Part shown: piece after piece, positions 27,418 to 35,822 of the stretch
How the letters are laid out: each line of letters opens with the position of its first letter
Position numbering within the stretch: the first letter of the stretch is position 1
Assembly (NCBI RefSeq): GCF_000219215.1
Contig: NC_015723.1
Span: 372,001 to 436,000, forward strand
DNA length: 64,000 bases
Direction: 5' to 3'
From: Cupriavidus necator N-1
GTDB taxonomy: Bacteria > Pseudomonadota > Gammaproteobacteria > Burkholderiales > Burkholderiaceae
Notes under the pieces: generated by a model
Told to the model about the DNA's origin: nothing
Databases searched by the model: none
The model's input: the letters and a program-made list of their open reading frames with translations, nothing else
Program-made: the position numbers and the translations under genes

Positions 27418-28167
27418 TCAGTCCGGCATCGGCTCGCGGCCGAAGGCTTCGAGTTCGCGCGCCAGGGACTGCGCGGCCAGTTCGACCAGTGCGCGGCCTT
27501 TCTCGCGCGTTGCCAGGCCTGGATCGGAACCGATGCGTCCGTCCGGGAAGCGGGCACGGAAGTCGAGGGCTTCGCGGATCGGGCCGGTCGGGGCAATGGG
27601 CGGCGCATAGTCGGCCGACTTGATCGAATCGGGGAAGGCGTACTGCGTGATAGCAATTTCCGAAGGTGTGGCATGCGCGCCGTGGCCGGTCGGGAACTGG
27701 TCTCGTGCCAGTTCGCCCACCCCTGCGAGATCCCACCAGTTGCAGAGCTTCAGTGCGAAGCCGGCACGACGACGCGCAAAGCTTGCTTCGGCGTACAACT
27801 CGGAGAACGCGGCATCGATCGACGAGACATTGCCGCCATGGCCGTTCAGGAACAGGATTTTTTCGAAACCATGTACCACCAGCGAGCGGGTCCAGTCGCC
27901 GATCGCGGCGATGAACGTGGACGGGCGCAGCGAGATGGTGCCGGGAAAGCCGAGGTGATGCTGTGCCATGCCGATGTTAAACGTGGGGGCCACGAGGATA
28001 TCGGCGGATTTTTCCGCTTCACGCGCAATGATTTCGGGACAGAGCCAGTCCGTGCCCAGCAGCCCTGTGGGACCGTGCTGTTCGTTGGAGCCTATCGGCA
28101 CGACGATCGTGCGGCTGCGCTTGAGGAACTGCTCGATTTCGGACCAGGTGGAGAGATGTAGAAGCAT
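27418..28167 (-). CDS. Creatininase-family amidohydrolase
   Basis: 249 aa with the family metal motifs: VPIGSNEQHGPTGLLGTD (Glu, His, Asp), FLNGHGGN and GHGAHATPSEIA. GGAGT precedes the ATG. Creatininase itself opens creatinine to creatine, and related enzymes open other cyclic amides or deformylate. It lies 12 bp from the permease stop, so the two are surely cotranscribed. The substrate is not certain; it is probably the cyclic compound imported by the permease. Confidence 0.9.
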   Translation of the reverse strand: MLLHLSTWSEIEQFLKRSRTIVVPIGSNEQHGPTGLLGTDWLCPEIIAREAEKSADILVAPTFNIGMAQHHLGFPGTISLRPSTFIAAIGDWTRSLVVHGFEKILFLNGHGGNVSSIDAAFSELYAEASFARRRAGFALKLCNWWDLAGVGELARDQFPTGHGAHATPSEIAITQYAFPDSIKSADYAPPIAPTGPIREALDFRARFPDGRIGSDPGLATREKGRALVELAAQSLARELEAFGREPMPD

Positions 28168-28179
28168 GACGACTCCTTG

Positions 28180-29466
28180 TTACCGCTTCGCGGGAAGCTT
28201 GTTGGCGAGGATGATCAGTGCGGCGATGATTGGCAGCGCGGACAGGATCAGCACACCGAGGTGAAGGTTGCCGGTGGCGGTCTTGGCCCACCCGATGATG
28301 GCCGGGCCCCAGAAGCCGCCCGATAGCCCGATCGTGTTGATCAGTGCGATGCCGCCTGCAGCCGCCGGGCCCTTGATGTATTCGGAGGGCATGGCCCAGA
28401 ACACCGTGTAGGCCATCCACAGCGCGCAGGTACCGAGCGTGAGCAACACTAGCGATGCCGCAAGATTGCCGTCGACGAGGATGGACGCAGCGAGCAGCAA
28501 TCCGCCGACGGTTGCGGGCACGGCACTGTGGAAACGGCGCTCCCCGACCCGGTCCGAGCGGCGGCCCATGTAGTACATGCCGAAGGCCGCGGCGACATAG
28601 GGCAGGGCCGAGTACCAGCCGAGTTGCACGGTGTCGTTCACGCCCTGGGCCTTGATGAAAGTCGGCAGCCAGAAGCTGATCGCATAGATCGCGGCGATGA
28701 TGCAAAAGTACGCCAGGGCCAGCACATAGACCCGGACATCGCGGGCCACGGCCAGGAAGGAATGATTGTGCGCCGCGCTGGATCCGATCTCGTTGGCGAG
28801 CAGGCGCTTTTCCTGCTCGGTCAGCCAGGCGGCGTCAGCGGGACGGTTCGGCACGAAATACAGGGCGAGCACGCCGAGCAGGATGCAGGGCAGGCCTTCG
28901 ACCAGGAACATCCATTGCCAGCCGGCCAGGCCACCGGTGCCTGACAGCGCGGTGATCAGCCATGCCGAGACCGGGCCGCCGACAATGCCGCCGAGCGGGC
29001 CGGCAAGGAACACGATCGCAATGGCGCGCGCCATGCGCTGAGGCCCGTACCAGCAGGACAGGTAGTAGATCATGCCCGGGGCAAAGCCTGCTTCGAAGAT
29101 GCCGAGCAGGAAACGCATGGCGTAGAACATCGGCACGTTGCGCACGAACAGCATGCAGGCCGAGGTGATGCCCCAGAGCACGAGGATGCGGCTGAAAGTC
29201 TTGCGTGCGCCGATGCGCGGCAGCATCAGGTTGCTCGGTATCTCGAACAGCACGTAGCCGATAAAGAAGATCCCCGCGCCCACGCCATATGCGGCATCGG
29301 AGAAGCCGAGGTCGCCTTGCATCTGAAGCTTCGCAAAGCCGATGTTGACGCGATCGAGGTAGGCGAACAGGTAGCAGATCAGCAGGAACGGCAGAAGTCG
29401 CCAGTTGATCTTGTTGTAGAGGGTGGGGGTGTCGTCTACTGCGCTTTCGCTCGAGATCACCAGCAT
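28180..29466 (-). CDS. MFS transporter, ACS family (second copy)
   Basis: 428 aa from the ATG at 29464-29466 (GGAGA eight bases upstream); a TTG at 29478 also exists. Twelve helices; landmarks FAYLDRVNIGFAKLQM, RFLLGIFEAGFAPGMIYYL and NTIGLSGGFWGPAIIGW. It is the first gene of the minus-strand group and is divergent from a LysR gene. Very similar throughout to the MFS protein at 23952, so the locus carries two related importers, perhaps for substrate and product. Confidence 0.93.
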   Translation of the reverse strand: MLVISSESAVDDTPTLYNKINWRLLPFLLICYLFAYLDRVNIGFAKLQMQGDLGFSDAAYGVGAGIFFIGYVLFEIPSNLMLPRIGARKTFSRILVLWGITSACMLFVRNVPMFYAMRFLLGIFEAGFAPGMIYYLSCWYGPQRMARAIAIVFLAGPLGGIVGGPVSAWLITALSGTGGLAGWQWMFLVEGLPCILLGVLALYFVPNRPADAAWLTEQEKRLLANEIGSSAAHNHSFLAVARDVRVYVLALAYFCIIAAIYAISFWLPTFIKAQGVNDTVQLGWYSALPYVAAAFGMYYMGRRSDRVGERRFHSAVPATVGGLLLAASILVDGNLAASLVLLTLGTCALWMAYTVFWAMPSEYIKGPAAAGGIALINTIGLSGGFWGPAIIGWAKTATGNLHLGVLILSALPIIAALIILANKLPAKR

Positions 29467-29626
29467 GCCAGTCTCCAATGTCTTTTATGTGGGTACCGCG
29501 TGGATGGATCGATAGTGGCAGCGTCAACGGCAATCTCCAACAGCAACCATGTCCACACTTCGTTGCCTTCCGGGCAACGCATCAGGTATGGTGTGAGTCT
29601 GTCATCGGCCAAGTGGATGGTTCGAC

Positions 29627-30589
29627 ATGCGCGAAATCAATCAGCAGCGGCTGCGCTACTTCCGCGAAGTGCTTGAGCAAGGCACCATTCGCGGCGCTGC
29701 GGAAAGTCTCAACACATCGCCATCTGTGATCACCCGGCAGATCCGGCTGCTCGAGGACGAACTTGGCACGACACTGTTCGAGCGACAGGCGCGTGGGGTC
29801 AGACCGACCGAGGCCGCCGCGCATCTGCTTGAGTTCTGGCACGGCTACCGGTCACATCAGGAGAAGCTCGAGGACCAGCTCCATGCCCTCAAGGGCCTGC
29901 AGCAGGGGCAGGTCCAGCTGGTCCTGAGCGAGGGGTACGTGGATGCACTAGTCAATGAAGTGCTAGCGCCGTTCTGCGCGCAGTACCCGCTGCTCGACGT
30001 CAGCATGGAGATCCTCGGCGTGGATCAGGTGCTCGACGCCGTGGCCGAAAGTCGCGCGCACATCGGACTTGCCTTCAATCCGCCGCCACATCCGCGCATC
30101 GAGTATCTGGCGAGCTCGTCGCAGCCGGTCGGCCTGCTGGTGCGGCCCGACCATCCCTTGGCATTGCGTGGCGGCGCAGCCAGCGTCAAGGACATCTTGT
30201 CCTGGCCGCTGGCCATGATGCCGGCGTCATTCGGCGTCGGGCACGCCGCCAAGATGCTCGAATTCGCGGAGAACATCAGGATCCGGCCGACGCTGGTCAC
30301 CAACTCACTGACGGCGCTCAAGCAGTTTGTTGCCTACGAAAACTACATGACGCTGATCGGCGGTGAGTTCGCCGCGTATCGCGAAATCGCTGCCGGAATG
30401 CTCACGGTGGTGCCGATCGATCATCCGCTGTTCAGGGGCACCCAGGCGCGCTTGCTGGTCAAGGCTGGGCGACCGTTACCGGCGGCGGCGCTCAAGCTGC
30501 TTGAACATATCCTGCGGGACATGCCGATGTTTGCACAGGGCGGCCATAGATTGCTGTCAGCACACGGGAAATCTGACGGGTACGGGTAA
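29627..30589 (+). CDS. LysR-family transcriptional regulator
   Basis: 320 aa. HTH at residues 3-62 ([38 protein letters not shown]), then an effector domain from [18 protein letters not shown]. It is divergent from the amide/ureide hydrolase group and is its probable activator. Confidence 0.9.
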   Translation: MREINQQRLRYFREVLEQGTIRGAAESLNTSPSVITRQIRLLEDELGTTLFERQARGVRPTEAAAHLLEFWHGYRSHQEKLEDQLHALKGLQQGQVQLVLSEGYVDALVNEVLAPFCAQYPLLDVSMEILGVDQVLDAVAESRAHIGLAFNPPPHPRIEYLASSSQPVGLLVRPDHPLALRGGAASVKDILSWPLAMMPASFGVGHAAKMLEFAENIRIRPTLVTNSLTALKQFVAYENYMTLIGGEFAAYREIAAGMLTVVPIDHPLFRGTQARLLVKAGRPLPAAALKLLEHILRDMPMFAQGGHRLLSAHGKSDGYG

Positions 30590-30633
30590 GCAGGCAGCTC
30601 CGCAGGATTTCACTGCCTGCGCTGTCCTTTTTT
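30590..30633 (+). terminator. Intrinsic terminator of the LysR gene
   Basis: GCAGGCAG at 30590-30597 pairs perfectly with CTGCCTGC at 30613-30620, followed by a T-run at 30628-30633. It begins directly after the stop codon. Confidence 0.65.
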
Positions 30634-31086
30634 GCGGTGCTGGAGTCAGAAGTCTTCATGGTGATTGAGTTGCATATGCAGCCATTCTGGCGGTCAACAT
30701 AGCTAATTGCATCAAAACCCATTTAAGACAGGGCTTGTGTCCCGTCTGTATTGCGGTCTGTCCTGATTTGTCACGGAACGTGTCAGCGCCGGACAAATCG
30801 CCTCAATGCCCGAGATGGATCCTGAGGCCTTCAGCTGCGTACTATGAGGCCGACCACTTCGCGTGCAACTTGACGATGGGCACTTGCATTTGAGCAGACG
30901 TAGAACTGCACACTGAGGGATTTTTGTATGCCAACGTATCGATGGCAGCGGCAGATACGAACAAATACGTTGGCCCCGGCGATTCACTACAGTAGGAATA
31001 CAAATCCATTCTTCAATGCTGCATATGCAACAGAAACCCGCCGCGTCGGTTTGGGTGCTTGCAGGTCAAGCAAAATGGTGAAAGAC
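30634..31086. promoter_or_regulatory. Leader of the alpha/beta hydrolase with a 10-bp inverted repeat
   Basis: GCCAACGTAT at 30930-30939 and ATACGTTGGC at 30965-30974 form a perfect dyad separated by 25 bp. The open frame over this stretch lacks coding character. The repeat could be an operator bound by an unlinked regulator or form an RNA hairpin. No other feature is seen in this ~450-bp gap. Confidence 0.4.
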
Positions 31087-32067
31087 ATGACGATGAAAAC
31101 CACGGTTCGCAGCGCGCTTCGGTTCACAGGTGCCGCCGGTCCTGCAGCCGCCCTGGTTGCCACATTGCTCATTGGCAACGCACACGCGGCAACGCCGAAC
31201 ACGACGCCCGAGATCGGGTTCGTGCAAGTCAATCCCGATATCAAGCTAAGGCGTCTGGTTGTGCACAATGCGCGCGCTAAAGGCACGGTCTTGTTTCTGC
31301 ACGGATTTCCTGAAACGCTCTACGCGTGGAAAGACGTGGCGTCTTCCCTGGGCCAGGACTATGAGGTTCACGCTTTCGACTGGCCCGGCTATGGCGAATC
31401 GTCTCGTCCCGGCGTGGACAAGTTTTCCTATGCGCCCAGGGACTATGCCAAGGTGCTGGTGGATTACATCTCCACGACCGGAATCGATAAGCAGCGGCTG
31501 GTGATCTACGCGACCGATATCGGGGCGCTGCCCGCCCTGATGGCTGCCGTCAATGAGCCAGCCATCGCCAGACGGATCATTGTTGGCGACTTTGCACCGT
31601 TCAACCGTCCGCAGTTCATGCAGGAGCGACTGCAGGGGCTCAAGGATCCCGCCACCGCGGATGCTGTGCATGCGGCGTTCAACCGGACCCGCGACGAGAT
31701 CCTGCAGAACGCATTCACGCGTGGGCTTCCCGAGTCCTCACACTATGAAGTCTCGCCGGAGTTCAAGGCAGACATGGCCCGTGGATGGCAGAACGGTGAA
31801 CTGACCTCTGCTGACGCGTTCTATCAGTACTACACCCGGTTCACACGCGACCAGGACGATTTCGAAGCGAACCTGGCCAAGTTGAAAACGCACGTCACGG
31901 TGATCTGGGGCGAGAAGGACATCTACATTCGCAAGGAGATGGGCGAGGAGCTGGCAAGCCGCGCGCATCTGAATCTGAAGCTGTTGCCCGGCATCGGCCA
32001 TTACCCGCATCTCCAGGACAAGGCCGCGACAATTTCAGAGGTGCGCGCCGCATTCGACGCGGAGTAG
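31087..32067 (+). CDS. Exported alpha/beta hydrolase, epoxide-hydrolase/dehalogenase type
   Basis: 326 aa from the ATG at 31087; ATG at 31093 is equally possible. Residues 1-35 form a signal peptide ending NAHA. The core has LHGFPETLYAWKDVA (oxyanion loop), FDWPGYGESSRP, the nucleophile elbow VIYATDIGALPAL (Asp144), WGEKDIY (acid) and GIGHYPHLQ (His). An Asp rather than Ser nucleophile points to epoxide hydrolase or haloalkane/haloacid dehalogenase chemistry. A periplasmic location is unusual for those. A cupin follows 107 bp downstream. Confidence 0.85.
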   Translation: MTMKTTVRSALRFTGAAGPAAALVATLLIGNAHAATPNTTPEIGFVQVNPDIKLRRLVVHNARAKGTVLFLHGFPETLYAWKDVASSLGQDYEVHAFDWPGYGESSRPGVDKFSYAPRDYAKVLVDYISTTGIDKQRLVIYATDIGALPALMAAVNEPAIARRIIVGDFAPFNRPQFMQERLQGLKDPATADAVHAAFNRTRDEILQNAFTRGLPESSHYEVSPEFKADMARGWQNGELTSADAFYQYYTRFTRDQDDFEANLAKLKTHVTVIWGEKDIYIRKEMGEELASRAHLNLKLLPGIGHYPHLQDKAATISEVRAAFDAE

Positions 32068-32174
32068 GCGAGGCCGCTCCAGCATCACTCACACGCGATG
32101 AATCGTTGCGGATGCAGCCAGCCGGCCCCGCACGAATCGCTTGCTCGCTTCGAAAGACAATCAAGGAAAGTGAA

Positions 32175-32576
32175 ATGAATATCGTCCGAATCACGATGGG
32201 TGCCCTGGTCGTCGCCAGCCTTGCCGCGCATCTCCACAGCGCGCAGGCACAGACGCCTGAAGTCCATCGAACCGATCTGGCCAGCCACGACCTTAGCGTC
32301 CCGGGTCGGGAAGGCATTCAGGTCCGCGTGGATTTCGACCGCGGCGCGTTCGCACCGAAACACTCGCACCCCGGCGAAGAGATCGCCCACGTGCTGCAGG
32401 GGACACTTGAATACCGGCTTGCCGACCAACAGCCGGTCAGGCTCAACGCGGGCGAGTCGTTATTCATTCCCGCAGGCACGCCACATTCAGCTAGGAACGT
32501 CGGCACAGGGCAGGCGTCAGAACTCGCGACCTATATCGTCACGAAGGGCGCCCCACTCGTCGTGCCTGGCAAGTAG
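32175..32576 (+). CDS. Exported cupin-domain protein
   Basis: 133 aa from the ATG at 32175 with AAGGAAAG upstream. Signal peptide to about residue 26 (SAQAQ). One cupin barrel: KHSHPGEEIAHVLQGTLEY (two His and a Glu as metal ligands) and FIPAGTPHSARNVG (third His). The function is unknown; small periplasmic cupins of this kind often follow hydrolase genes. Probably cotranscribed with the hydrolase. Confidence 0.85.
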   Translation: MNIVRITMGALVVASLAAHLHSAQAQTPEVHRTDLASHDLSVPGREGIQVRVDFDRGAFAPKHSHPGEEIAHVLQGTLEYRLADQQPVRLNAGESLFIPAGTPHSARNVGTGQASELATYIVTKGAPLVVPGK

Positions 32577-32702
32577 GGGGAGGGCAGCGGGCGCGCGAAG
32601 TACCACAACCCCGGACCGCATGGCGAAACGCGCCGCTGGTGTGCGGCGGCCGCCGGGCCCGCGCGACGCGGAGGCCTTGCCAAGATGTGAGTGACTGGAT
32701 GA

Positions 32703-33209
32703 TTATTTGCCGAGTATGGCCTTATTGCGGGCGTCGATGATCTCGGCCGTTTGCGCCGTCGCACCCTCGCCGGCTTCCAGACGCACGTCGCGCAAGCCAA
32801 GCGTGCGCGGACCCACGCGCAGGCTGACCGGTTCGACCGGCTTGCCGGTGCTGTCCTCGACGAGGCGGATGGGCTTTCGCGAGCTGCACCATTCGTCGCC
32901 CCATTGCATTAGCCCCACGATGATCGGATAAAGGGCCTCTCCCTTTTCCGTCAGTCGGTACTCGGTGCGCCGTTCGCTGCCCTCCGCCACCACCTTCACC
33001 AGCACTCCATGCTCGAGCAGCGTGTTCAGTCGCGTGGTCAGCACGTTTCGCGCGATCCCGAGGCGTTGCTGGAAGTCGTCAAAACGAGTCGTCCCCAACG
33101 TGCACTCACGCACGATGAGCAGGCTCCACCATTCGCCGATTTGCTCGAGGGCGCCTGCCACGGAGCAGTTCATTCCTGTGAAAGTTTTACGGTGCATAAG
33201 CGCAATCAT
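32703..33209 (-). CDS. HxlR-family transcriptional regulator
   Basis: 168 aa. The HxlR winged helix is clear: NCSVAGALEQIGEWWSLLIV, then RFDDFQQRLGIARNVLTTRL and YRLTEKGEALYPIIVGLMQW. The Cys near the N-terminus (MNCSVA) is the usual redox- or thiol-sensing position. It is divergent from the MFS/RND genes across two strong palindromes and probably represses both directions. Confidence 0.92.
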   Translation of the reverse strand: MIALMHRKTFTGMNCSVAGALEQIGEWWSLLIVRECTLGTTRFDDFQQRLGIARNVLTTRLNTLLEHGVLVKVVAEGSERRTEYRLTEKGEALYPIIVGLMQWGDEWCSSRKPIRLVEDSTGKPVEPVSLRVGPRTLGLRDVRLEAGEGATAQTAEIIDARNKAILGK

Positions 33210-33214
33210 AGATG

Positions 33215-33239
33215 ATTAAGTTGCATCATGCAACTTAAT
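33215..33239. promoter_or_regulatory. HxlR operator 1, 12-bp perfect palindrome
   Basis: ATTAAGTTGCAT at 33215-33226 and ATGCAACTTAAT at 33228-33239 are exact reverse complements around one base. The site starts six bases from the HxlR start codon, well placed for autorepression. Confidence 0.75.
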
Positions 33240-33246
33240 GCGCTAT

Positions 33247-33271
33247 CGTAAGTTTCATCAAGAAACTTACG
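33247..33271. promoter_or_regulatory. HxlR operator 2, 10-bp perfect palindrome
   Basis: CGTAAGTTTC at 33247-33256 and GAAACTTACG at 33262-33271 with a 5-bp spacer. The half-site TAAGTT(G/T)C is shared with operator 1, so one protein probably binds both; the centres are 32 bp (about three helical turns) apart. Confidence 0.7.
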
Positions 33272-33331
33272 CGGGCTGTGGTCCTGCAATTCCCTCAATA
33301 GGCGGCCGGGTGTGCCGCGAAGGACTCTCAC

Positions 33332-34525
33332 ATGGATAGACGTCTTATCGTCCTCGCCAGCGGCATGTTCGCGATTGGCACGGACAGCTTCGTTGTTGCC
33401 GGCGTTCTGTCGCAGGTCTCGGCCTCGCTCGGCGTATCCGTGGCGCTGGCCGGGCAGATGGTCACGCTGTATGCGATGAGCTATGCGCTGCTGTCGCCCG
33501 TGATCGCCGCGGCGGCAGCCCACTGGCCGCGCAAGCGGTTGCTGCTCGCCGGGCTCGCCGTGTTCGTGGTGGGCAATGTGGTGACCGCCCTGGCGCCGAA
33601 CATCGAATTGGTGCTGGCCAGCCGGCTGATCGCGGGCCTCGGCGCGGCGATGTTCAGTCCGACCGCGACCGCCACAGGGGCGTCGTTGGTGCCGCCAGAG
33701 CAGCGTGGACGGGCGCTTGCCATCGTGATCGGTGGGCTGTCCAGCGCGACGGCTTTAGGCGCGCCGCTGGGCACCTTCATCGGCGGTGCGCTGGACTGGC
33801 GGGCGACGATGTGGTTCGTGGCCGCCGTCGGCACGTTGGCCGGGCTGGGCGTGGCCTGGCGCCTGCCGGAGATCCCGACGCCGCCGGCCATCAGTCTGTC
33901 GCGCCGGCTCGCACCGCTGGCGGACACTCGCGTGCTGCTGACGCTGCTGACCACCTGGATGGTTTATGCGGGCCTCTTCCTCGTCTACACCTACATCGCC
34001 CTGAGCTTCGACCGCGCCACTGGTGGCGACTCACGCGTGCTGGCGGCCTTATTGCTGCTGTGGGGTGTGGCGGCGACCGCCGGCAATCTCGCCGCCGGCC
34101 GCCTGACCGATCGCTACGGCAGCCGCCGCATCATCAACGTTGCCATCGCCGCCCTGGTCATCGACTTCGCGCTGTTGCCCCTGACGTCGGCATCTCTGGC
34201 GAGCGCCGTTCCCGCACTCATTGTTTGGGGCGTGTGCGGCTGGGGTGTGCTGGTCCCGCAGCAGCACCGGCTCATCAGTATCACGCCGGCTGCCGCGCCG
34301 CTGTTGTTGGGGCTGAATTCGGCGGCAATCTACATCGGCGTATCGATGTCAGGCGTCATCGGCGGCGCGGCTATCGCCTGGTTCGACCGTCATGCCCTCG
34401 GCCTCGTGGGTGCGGTCTTTCTGGTAGTGGCGCTGTTTGTCGCCGAATGGGCGCGACAGCGGATCGCCCGGCCGGAAGTGCGACCGACCGGCGTGGGCGG
34501 CGCCACGTCCGGTTCGGCGCGCTGA
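33332..34525 (+). CDS. MFS drug/sugar efflux transporter (DHA1 family)
   Basis: 397 aa, twelve helices. N-terminal landmarks MFAIGTDSFVVAGVL and SRLIAGLGAAMFSPTATA are typical of AraJ/YdhP-like DHA1 exporters; LTDRYGSRR is the loop 8-9 motif. It is divergent from HxlR and precedes the RND adaptor gene by 54 bp, so it may be the first gene of an efflux operon. Confidence 0.9.
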   Translation: MDRRLIVLASGMFAIGTDSFVVAGVLSQVSASLGVSVALAGQMVTLYAMSYALLSPVIAAAAAHWPRKRLLLAGLAVFVVGNVVTALAPNIELVLASRLIAGLGAAMFSPTATATGASLVPPEQRGRALAIVIGGLSSATALGAPLGTFIGGALDWRATMWFVAAVGTLAGLGVAWRLPEIPTPPAISLSRRLAPLADTRVLLTLLTTWMVYAGLFLVYTYIALSFDRATGGDSRVLAALLLLWGVAATAGNLAAGRLTDRYGSRRIINVAIAALVIDFALLPLTSASLASAVPALIVWGVCGWGVLVPQQHRLISITPAAAPLLLGLNSAAIYIGVSMSGVIGGAAIAWFDRHALGLVGAVFLVVALFVAEWARQRIARPEVRPTGVGGATSGSAR

Positions 34526-34579
34526 AGCTGAGGAGCGAACCCCGACAGGCGCGCGGCGCGTGAGTGGATCGAATCACGG

Positions 34580-35818
34580 ATGAATCAATCGATGGATTGG
34601 GCAGCAGAGCATGGCAGACAGAAAAGCCGGGCCGCTAGGCGGCGGTGGCTATTGGCAGGTGCGGTACTGGTCGTGACGACTGGCACGCTGGTCGCAACGA
34701 TGGCATTGAAGGACACGCGTGCGGCAACAGCCCCGGCGGCGTCCGCGCCCGAGGTCTTGGTGAAGACACTGGCGCCCGAGAACGTGCGCGTCTGGGCCAA
34801 CTTCTCTGGCCGCCTCAATGCGGTGGACGAAGCGCTGGTCCGGCCCGAAGTGGGCGGAAAAATCGTGGAAGTCCGCGTGCGCGACGGGCAAACGGTGAAG
34901 GCGGGCGATGTGATGTTCGTCATTGACCCGCGTCCCTACGAGGCCGCCGTGGCCCGTGCCCGCGCCGAACTGGCGTCGACCCGAGCGCGTGCCGAATTCG
35001 CAGCCGCCGAGCGTGAGCGTGCCAAGGGCCTGATCGACGCCGAGGCGATCCCGCTGAGCCTGCACGACCAGCGCACCAACGAAGACCGCATGGCCAAGGC
35101 GGCCGTCCTGGCGGCCGAAGCCGCGTTGCGCCAGGCCGAGATCAATCTCGACTATGCCTACGTCAAGGCGCCAATTGCCGGCCGCATCAGCCGGGCGGAA
35201 GTCACCCTCGGCAACCTGGTCCAGCCCGGCGCGAATGCGCCCGTGCTGACCCGCATCGTGTCGAATGACGGCATCTATGCCGACTTCGACGTCGACGAAC
35301 AGGCCTACGTCCAGTCTATCCGCCGCCATGCCGAGACCCAGAATAAGGAGCAGCACATCCCGGTGGAAATGCGCGTGCAGGGCGATATGGAGCGCATCTA
35401 CCAGGGCGTGATCTACACGATCGACAACAAGATCGACACCCGCAGCGGCACGATCCGCGCGCGGGCGAAGTTCGAGAACCGCGACCGGGCGCTCGTCCCG
35501 GGCATGTTCGTCTCGATCGGGCTGGCCGGCAGTGGCGACACGTCGGCCCTGGTGGTGCCGGACGTGGCCGTCGGCAGCGACCAGAGCAAGAAGTTCGTGT
35601 ACGTGGTTGGCCAGGACAACAAGGTGGCCTATCGGGAAGTCGCGCTCGGCACGGGGCTCGACGGCAGGCATGTGGTCGCGAGCGGCCTCAAGCCAGGCGA
35701 GCGCGTGATCGCGCGCGGGCTGCAGTTCGCGAAGCCCGATGCGACAGTTACGCCGAAGGAACTGGCTGAAGACGAAGTGAAGACCGCCGCCTCGACGGCA
35801 CCACGCGGGGCGGAGTAG
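34580..35818 (+). CDS. RND efflux periplasmic adaptor (MexE/AcrA type)
   Basis: 412 aa. An N-terminal membrane anchor (residues 22-42) is followed by the lipoyl half-motif VRPEVGGKIVEVRVRDGQTV, a coiled-coil hairpin (about residues 118-185), second lipoyl half AYVKAPIAGRISRAEVTLG, and the beta-barrel and membrane-proximal parts (GVIYTIDNKIDTRSGTIRAR). It links an inner-membrane RND pump to an outer-membrane channel. The frame is intact, yet both downstream partners are broken, so it is probably an orphan. Confidence 0.93.
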   Translation: MNQSMDWAAEHGRQKSRAARRRWLLAGAVLVVTTGTLVATMALKDTRAATAPAASAPEVLVKTLAPENVRVWANFSGRLNAVDEALVRPEVGGKIVEVRVRDGQTVKAGDVMFVIDPRPYEAAVARARAELASTRARAEFAAAERERAKGLIDAEAIPLSLHDQRTNEDRMAKAAVLAAEAALRQAEINLDYAYVKAPIAGRISRAEVTLGNLVQPGANAPVLTRIVSNDGIYADFDVDEQAYVQSIRRHAETQNKEQHIPVEMRVQGDMERIYQGVIYTIDNKIDTRSGTIRARAKFENRDRALVPGMFVSIGLAGSGDTSALVVPDVAVGSDQSKKFVYVVGQDNKVAYREVALGTGLDGRHVVASGLKPGERVIARGLQFAKPDATVTPKELAEDEVKTAASTAPRGAE

Positions 35819-35822
35819 TCGC

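Noticed and set aside
27341..27736. Longer N-terminus for RidA
   Set aside because: RidA proteins start near MQSHDIHQ; the extension overlaps the creatininase gene and has no RidA-like sequence.
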